DNA of 64,000 nucleotides from Bacillota bacterium. GTDB lineage: Bacteria > Bacillota > Bacilli > Alicyclobacillales > SLC66. The position numbers were made by a program, and so were the translations under genes. The stretch is from the NCBI GenBank assembly GCA_021828865.1, contig JAJZCW010000004.1:87812-151811 (forward strand), read 5' to 3'. A model generated the notes under the pieces. That model was not told the DNA's origin. It worked only from the letters and a program-made list of their open reading frames with translations, and searched no databases. This document shows positions 60,277 through 64,000 of this stretch, one piece after another. How positions within the stretch are numbered: the stretch's first letter is position 1; every line of letters starts with the position of its first letter.

Positions 60277-62811
60277 TCAAGATTTTGAAAAAAAACGATA
60301 GATATCCGATTGAATGAGGTCATATCCTGTAGTGGAAAGCACTGCATTCCGTTGATGAATCGCTAGTTGATTTAATAAAGAAATCAATTTCTCCCGCTCT
60401 AGTTCTTCCAATTCAAACTGAAACCCGTATTGAATAATACCTTTGCCATACTCTTTTAGCCACACAACGTGTCCAATATATGGATGGTATTGATCAGATA
60501 ATTTGAGGACCATCTTCATTCGAACATCATTTTTAGCCGGTAAGCGTAGGGTGGAGAGAAAGCTTAGTCCTCCAGGTCCAATATTGATCACCACCACTTG
60601 TGTCACCCCGGATTGTACTCGTTTCCCTTTTAATTCATACAAACTTAGTTGTCCCATCATCCCTGGCTCTACCACGATGCGAAAAAATTCACGCCGATTC
60701 GGACCCGTATAAATTGTTGCTGGGGTTTGAATTCTTAGAAACCATTCTTCTGGATCAGCAATAATGCGTTCAAATTCTACCATTGGGACAGCCGGGCTCC
60801 AAAGGTACCCTTGCCCCACTTCGACATTGAGCGATCTTGCAGCAGCCAATTGTTCCTCTGTTTCAATACCTTCGGCCACCACCCGCATATTTAATGAATG
60901 GGAAAGTAGTACCGAGGACTGAATAATCATCCGGGTCAAGGAATCATTGACGATTTCTTTTAAGAAGTGCCTGTCAAATTTCACTTCATCAACCGGAAAT
61001 TGACGGAGATAATTAAGTCCGGAATAGCCGGAACCAAAATCATCGAGTGATAATAAATAGCCTTGTTTTCGTAGTGCCTGCATGGTTCTAATCGCCGAGG
61101 CTTCATCTTGAATCTTTTCTGTTTCTGTAATTTCAAACATAATCGTCGAAGGCGGAATATGGTATTGGGATGCAATACGATGGATATTTTCCTCTAAATC
61201 GACTTGAATTAATGCCGAACCTGGCAGATTAAAAGAAATCATCGGAACTTTTAACCCTTTTTTTCTCCACGAATCCATAGTTTGACACAGTGTAGTAAAT
61301 GCCCATACACTCACTTCTGACAACATACCAACTTCCTGAATAATGGGAATAAACTCTCCCGCATGTATAATTCCCCAGTCAGGATGTTTCCAACGTAGTA
61401 ATGATTCTGCGCCATCTAATTGCATAGTTTGTATATTAATTTTAGGTTGAAACCATACCTCAAATTCTCCCAAACCGAGTGCATCGTGAATATGACTGGC
61501 TAGAGCAAACGCTTTATATGATTCCAGACTATCTTGTGAGCTAAAAACAGCAAATACATTCTTTTTATCTTTTGGGATTCGATGCAATGCAATTAAAGCC
61601 ATTCGATACATTTCACTAACAGAGTGCGCATCATCCGGATAAATACTGACGCCAATCGTAATTCGAAAAATAATAGATAAGCCGTTTTCCATATAAAATG
61701 GTTTTGAGAAGATAGACATTAATTGATTGACGATGGGTTGCAATTGATCCAATTCCATATGAATGGCACTAACGAGAAATTCATTAGTGTCGGAATGAGC
61801 AACTAGGACGTTTCCTTTTTCCATCGATGTTAGCCTTCTCGCAACCTCTTTTAATATTTCATTGGCACGCGTATGCCCCATATGACGTACGTAATCCTCA
61901 TAAGGATCGACGTGAATCACATACAAAAAAATGGTCTTATCTGGAGATTCTATCATCAATTGTTTCAAATAGTCCCTCATATAATTTCGATTTCTCAAAC
62001 CGGTAGGTTGATGGTGATAGGCAAGAAATTCAAGTTGATCGCGCAATCCCTTTTCTTTTGAGATGTCCTCACAAAAAGCTAATACACGTTCTGTCTCATG
62101 ATCACGGTTAAAAAGAGGGATGAGCACGAATTGCGCCCAAATGTATGTACCTGCTTTTCTCTTTAACTCCACTTCACCACGCCAAACCAAACCTTCCTTA
62201 AGTTGGGTCTGAATAGAATCAAAGTGCGAGGGTGGCCATGGCTCCATACGAATAAGCTCGCTGTAATTTTTCCCCACCATTTCTTTCGCGGAATATCCAA
62301 TTAATTGCTCAAACTGAGGATTGTTTTCCGTAATCACACCATCAATCGTCAAGATGGCGTAGGAGGACACGTTATCTAGCACATAAGAAAGATCTTCAAT
62401 TCGCCTTTGTACTCCTGCATCCGCCAAAGTTAATCCATCGGTAATTTCAGCAAATTGCACCAAAACCAAAACATGTTTTTGTTGAAAATTTTCGATTGGA
62501 TCAAGCTTAATAAACGTCATTGGCAATCGTAATGGTTCATGCCATGCCGTACGAATAGAAACGTAACTTTGTATGAGATGACTGCGAATGGTCTCATGGA
62601 TCAATTTTGAAAAGTGTTGTACTACTTCATGATCCAGAAAAAGTGAAACCCCACCTTCTTGAAGATGGGATTCTTCATAACCTGAACGCTGTTGAAATTC
62701 TTGATTTGCCATTTTAATCGTTAGTTCTTCGTCAATGATCAGTAACCCAAATTCACGATGGTTCCATAATGAACGTAAATCAACAAAAAATTGATGATAG
62801 TCTATTCCCAA
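60277..62811 (-). CDS. PAS-PAS-GGDEF(degenerate)-EAL-PilZ protein
   Basis: An 844-aa soluble c-di-GMP signalling protein. Two PAS regions (residues ~15-130 and ~140-265; YAILTIDGVITENNPQFEQL) lead to a GGDEF-like domain (~270-425). Its signature is SDTNEF instead of GGDEF, so cyclase activity is probably lost. The EAL domain (~440-690) has AESLLRWKHP (ESL for EAL), ETEKIQDEASAIRTM, DDFGSGYSGLNYL and KFDRHFLKEI. The acidic metal residues appear intact, so phosphodiesterase activity is likely. A PilZ domain (~715-820) has NRREFFRI and NIGPGGLSF, near the RxxxR and D/NxSxxG binding motifs. ATG follows AAGACTTGGGAATAG-like sequence, a weak site. The broken receptor is downstream. Confidence 0.88.
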   Translation of the reverse strand: MGIDYHQFFVDLRSLWNHREFGLLIIDEELTIKMANQEFQQRSGYEESHLQEGGVSLFLDHEVVQHFSKLIHETIRSHLIQSYVSIRTAWHEPLRLPMTFIKLDPIENFQQKHVLVLVQFAEITDGLTLADAGVQRRIEDLSYVLDNVSSYAILTIDGVITENNPQFEQLIGYSAKEMVGKNYSELIRMEPWPPSHFDSIQTQLKEGLVWRGEVELKRKAGTYIWAQFVLIPLFNRDHETERVLAFCEDISKEKGLRDQLEFLAYHHQPTGLRNRNYMRDYLKQLMIESPDKTIFLYVIHVDPYEDYVRHMGHTRANEILKEVARRLTSMEKGNVLVAHSDTNEFLVSAIHMELDQLQPIVNQLMSIFSKPFYMENGLSIIFRITIGVSIYPDDAHSVSEMYRMALIALHRIPKDKKNVFAVFSSQDSLESYKAFALASHIHDALGLGEFEVWFQPKINIQTMQLDGAESLLRWKHPDWGIIHAGEFIPIIQEVGMLSEVSVWAFTTLCQTMDSWRKKGLKVPMISFNLPGSALIQVDLEENIHRIASQYHIPPSTIMFEITETEKIQDEASAIRTMQALRKQGYLLSLDDFGSGYSGLNYLRQFPVDEVKFDRHFLKEIVNDSLTRMIIQSSVLLSHSLNMRVVAEGIETEEQLAAARSLNVEVGQGYLWSPAVPMVEFERIIADPEEWFLRIQTPATIYTGPNRREFFRIVVEPGMMGQLSLYELKGKRVQSGVTQVVVINIGPGGLSFLSTLRLPAKNDVRMKMVLKLSDQYHPYIGHVVWLKEYGKGIIQYGFQFELEELEREKLISLLNQLAIHQRNAVLSTTGYDLIQSDIYRFFSKS

Positions 62812-63048
62812 GTCTTATTCACTCCAAGCATCATCTAGACTATAAATTAGTGTAGCGTTGTGTACGCGGTGCATCAATTGAACTACTGCAGACTATCTTA
62901 ACATACGACGAAAATTTTAACTATTTATTGGTAAAATATTTATATTAATTAACCCAATATTATAAACCTAAGAGTTAATATTTTGATGATATCCATTGTG
63001 CTTTTTTGATTCCCTATTTGCTCCATTCCATTTTCTTGTTTATCGATT

Positions 63049-63068
63049 TATAATCGAACATATGTTCT
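63049..63068 (+). promoter_or_regulatory. LexA/DinR-type SOS box overlapping a -10 promoter element
   Basis: CGAACATATGTTCT (63055-63068) matches the Bacillus DinR/LexA consensus CGAACRNRYGTTYC at 13 of 14 positions. TATAAT (63049-63054) abuts it, so a bound repressor would block transcription start. The site is 24 bp before the ImmA-like gene. Confidence 0.75.
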
Positions 63069-63091
63069 ATATACGATTAGGAGGTCATTTG

Positions 63092-63724
63092 ATGCTACAG
63101 TTGCTTGATCACTATCGCCCTACCCCTCTGGAATCAGCCATCGATCAGTTTTACCAACGGAAAAAAATCTTTCACCCGTCCGATATTGACCTCGCATTTT
63201 TCGCAGAGGACGCCAACATCCGTATTCTCTATCAACCACTTTCCAGTATCACGTACCAATTAACGACATTTGACGCCATTATCATCGATCGCCGTCTCCC
63301 GTTTCGTCAACAAAAGGTGGAACTCGCACATGAGTTGGGCCATGTGTTAATGCATGTGGGCCGTCAGGATTTTATGGAAGATGATTTTCGTGCCATGCAA
63401 GAATGGCAAGCAGATCGTTTTGCCTTATACGCGCTAGTTCCAGCCTTCATGATAAAAAACTATATCATCCCGACAAATTCACGCCTTCGCTTGATCACGC
63501 ACCTATCTGATATCTTCGAAGTGCCAGAAACCTTAATGGAAGAAAGACTGCGCTTACTAGAAGAACGATTACGCAGTCTGGTCGCTGAGCAACAGATGGC
63601 TTATCAAATGAACGAAGTGCGATCTACGTATGATTATTCCTATCGCCATCCCACCAATCCAACCCTTGAATACCTGGTGAAGGACGGTGTCGTCATTGGT
63701 CGACGCCGTCGATCAGAGACATAA
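63092..63724 (+). CDS. ImmA/IrrE-family metallopeptidase
   Basis: A 210-aa protein with the zinc-protease motif HELGHVLMH (residues ~85-93) and a downstream EWQADRFALYAL that supplies the third ligand region. ImmA/IrrE enzymes cleave repressors to derepress mobile elements or stress genes. There is no N-terminal HTH here; the C-terminal ~60 residues (EERLRLLEERLRSL, then basic RRRRSET) form a helical, charged tail. ATG at 63092 follows AGGAGGTCATTTG. The gene is followed after 21 bp by an S24-like gene and is preceded by an SOS-type box, so it forms part of a DNA-damage-responsive pair. It may be a prophage remnant or a cellular damage switch. Confidence 0.85.
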   Translation: MLQLLDHYRPTPLESAIDQFYQRKKIFHPSDIDLAFFAEDANIRILYQPLSSITYQLTTFDAIIIDRRLPFRQQKVELAHELGHVLMHVGRQDFMEDDFRAMQEWQADRFALYALVPAFMIKNYIIPTNSRLRLITHLSDIFEVPETLMEERLRLLEERLRSLVAEQQMAYQMNEVRSTYDYSYRHPTNPTLEYLVKDGVVIGRRRRSET

Positions 63725-63745
63725 CTTCAAGGAGTCGATCAAACC

Positions 63746-64000
63746 AATGACGAAAGAATATTGTATTCCGTACATGGGACCCATTCCCTCACTTACGACA
63801 ACCCATATCCAGACGCCGGAAAACCCGGAGGATTTATTGGTACATTCCCATGCTTTTTATCGCCGTTATGCCGTGCAGATCGCAGACGAGGGACTATCCA
63901 CCTTCGGAATTGATCTAGGTGATTACCTGCTTTTCCGTGAGCAGCGCTGGCCCTCTTTAGAAGGTCAAATCTGTCTTCTCACGATGGGTGATGAAGTGAC
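63746..64000 (+). CDS. S24/LexA-like peptidase-fold protein, partial at window edge
   Basis: Eighty-five codons are visible before the window ends. Residues ~42-70 read YRRYAVQIADEGLS then GIDLGDYLLFREQRWP, similar in layout to the LexA/UmuD/S24 core (xALxVxGDSMxxxGIxxGDxxxV). The active-site serine that should follow Gly-Asp appears replaced (ADEGLS), so self-cleavage may be lost or the Ser shifted. The N-terminus has no helix-turn-helix: it begins TKEYCIPYMGPIPSL. ATG at 63746 behind GGAGTCGATCAAACC. It is probably translated with the ImmA-like gene. The 3' end and any further genes lie outside the window. Confidence 0.65.

Overview
The window looks like chromosomal DNA of a moderately AT-rich, endospore-forming, motile member of the Bacillota. 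I would guess a Bacillales lineage near Alicyclobacillaceae, but that is inference and no rRNA is present to test it. The evidence is low-GC Gram-positive style genes (MntR/MntH, a NiaR-type repressor, a BmrCD-like ABC pair, a YjcZ-like mini-protein, TypA), strong GGAGG-type ribosome sites with TTG/GTG starts, and sigma-A promoters. I found no tRNA, rRNA, CRISPR array or complete prophage.

Layout: 1-9.7 kb has a membrane diguanylate cyclase, a lipid kinase and HAD phosphatase, a heterodimeric ABC exporter, an orphan FliL-like protein and TypA. 9.8-18.8 kb has an MFS permease, then a minus-strand block of NCS1 permease, NiaR-type repressor, radical SAM/SPASM enzyme, haem-copper-oxidase-like membrane protein, NarK and a chemoreceptor. 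19-28.5 kb has an aldo/keto reductase, a NERD protein, glycerate kinase, two secreted proteins behind a c-di-GMP-I riboswitch, a two-gene fused 2-oxoacid:ferredoxin oxidoreductase, and the RIC iron-sulfur repair protein with a small CGCGG protein. 28.7-32.6 kb is a ribose-type ABC operon with its LacI regulator. 32.8-38 kb has an HD-GYP protein, DeoD, beta-carbonic anhydrase, three members of an unrecognised small-protein family and a YraQ-type permease interrupted by one in-frame UGA. 38-41.3 kb is a chemoreceptor and a complete insertion sequence. 41.5-52.2 kb has a LigB-type dioxygenase, an iron alcohol dehydrogenase, a soluble chemoreceptor, mntH-mntR and a MalFG-type ABC operon with a ROK regulator. 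52.5-59.3 kb has an enoyl-CoA hydratase, a decayed histidine kinase, and an amino-acid/D-alanine cluster containing a decayed alanine dehydrogenase. 59.4-64 kb has a broken chemoreceptor, a PAS-GGDEF-EAL-PilZ protein, and an ImmA/S24-like pair behind an SOS-type box.

Three themes connect the genes. (1) FNR/CRP-type TGTGA-N6-TCACA sites lie before narK, before the oxidase-like/radical SAM operon and before the CGCGG-ric operon. Two of them sit about 41-42 bp upstream of a predicted start, where a class II activator binds. This suggests one oxygen/nitrogen-oxide regulon joining a radical SAM maturase to a candidate peptide substrate encoded 14 kb away. (2) c-di-GMP signalling is dense: one active-looking cyclase, one EAL protein, one HD-GYP protein, a PilZ domain and a riboswitch. 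(3) Decay is visible at several loci (histidine kinase, alanine dehydrogenase, chemoreceptor).

The most unusual item is the YraQ permease. Its only lesion is a UGA exactly where a conserved cysteine would be expected, followed at 12 nt by an 8-bp hairpin with a GGU loop that fits the general form of a bacterial SECIS. It is either a new selenoprotein or a very recent nonsense mutation.
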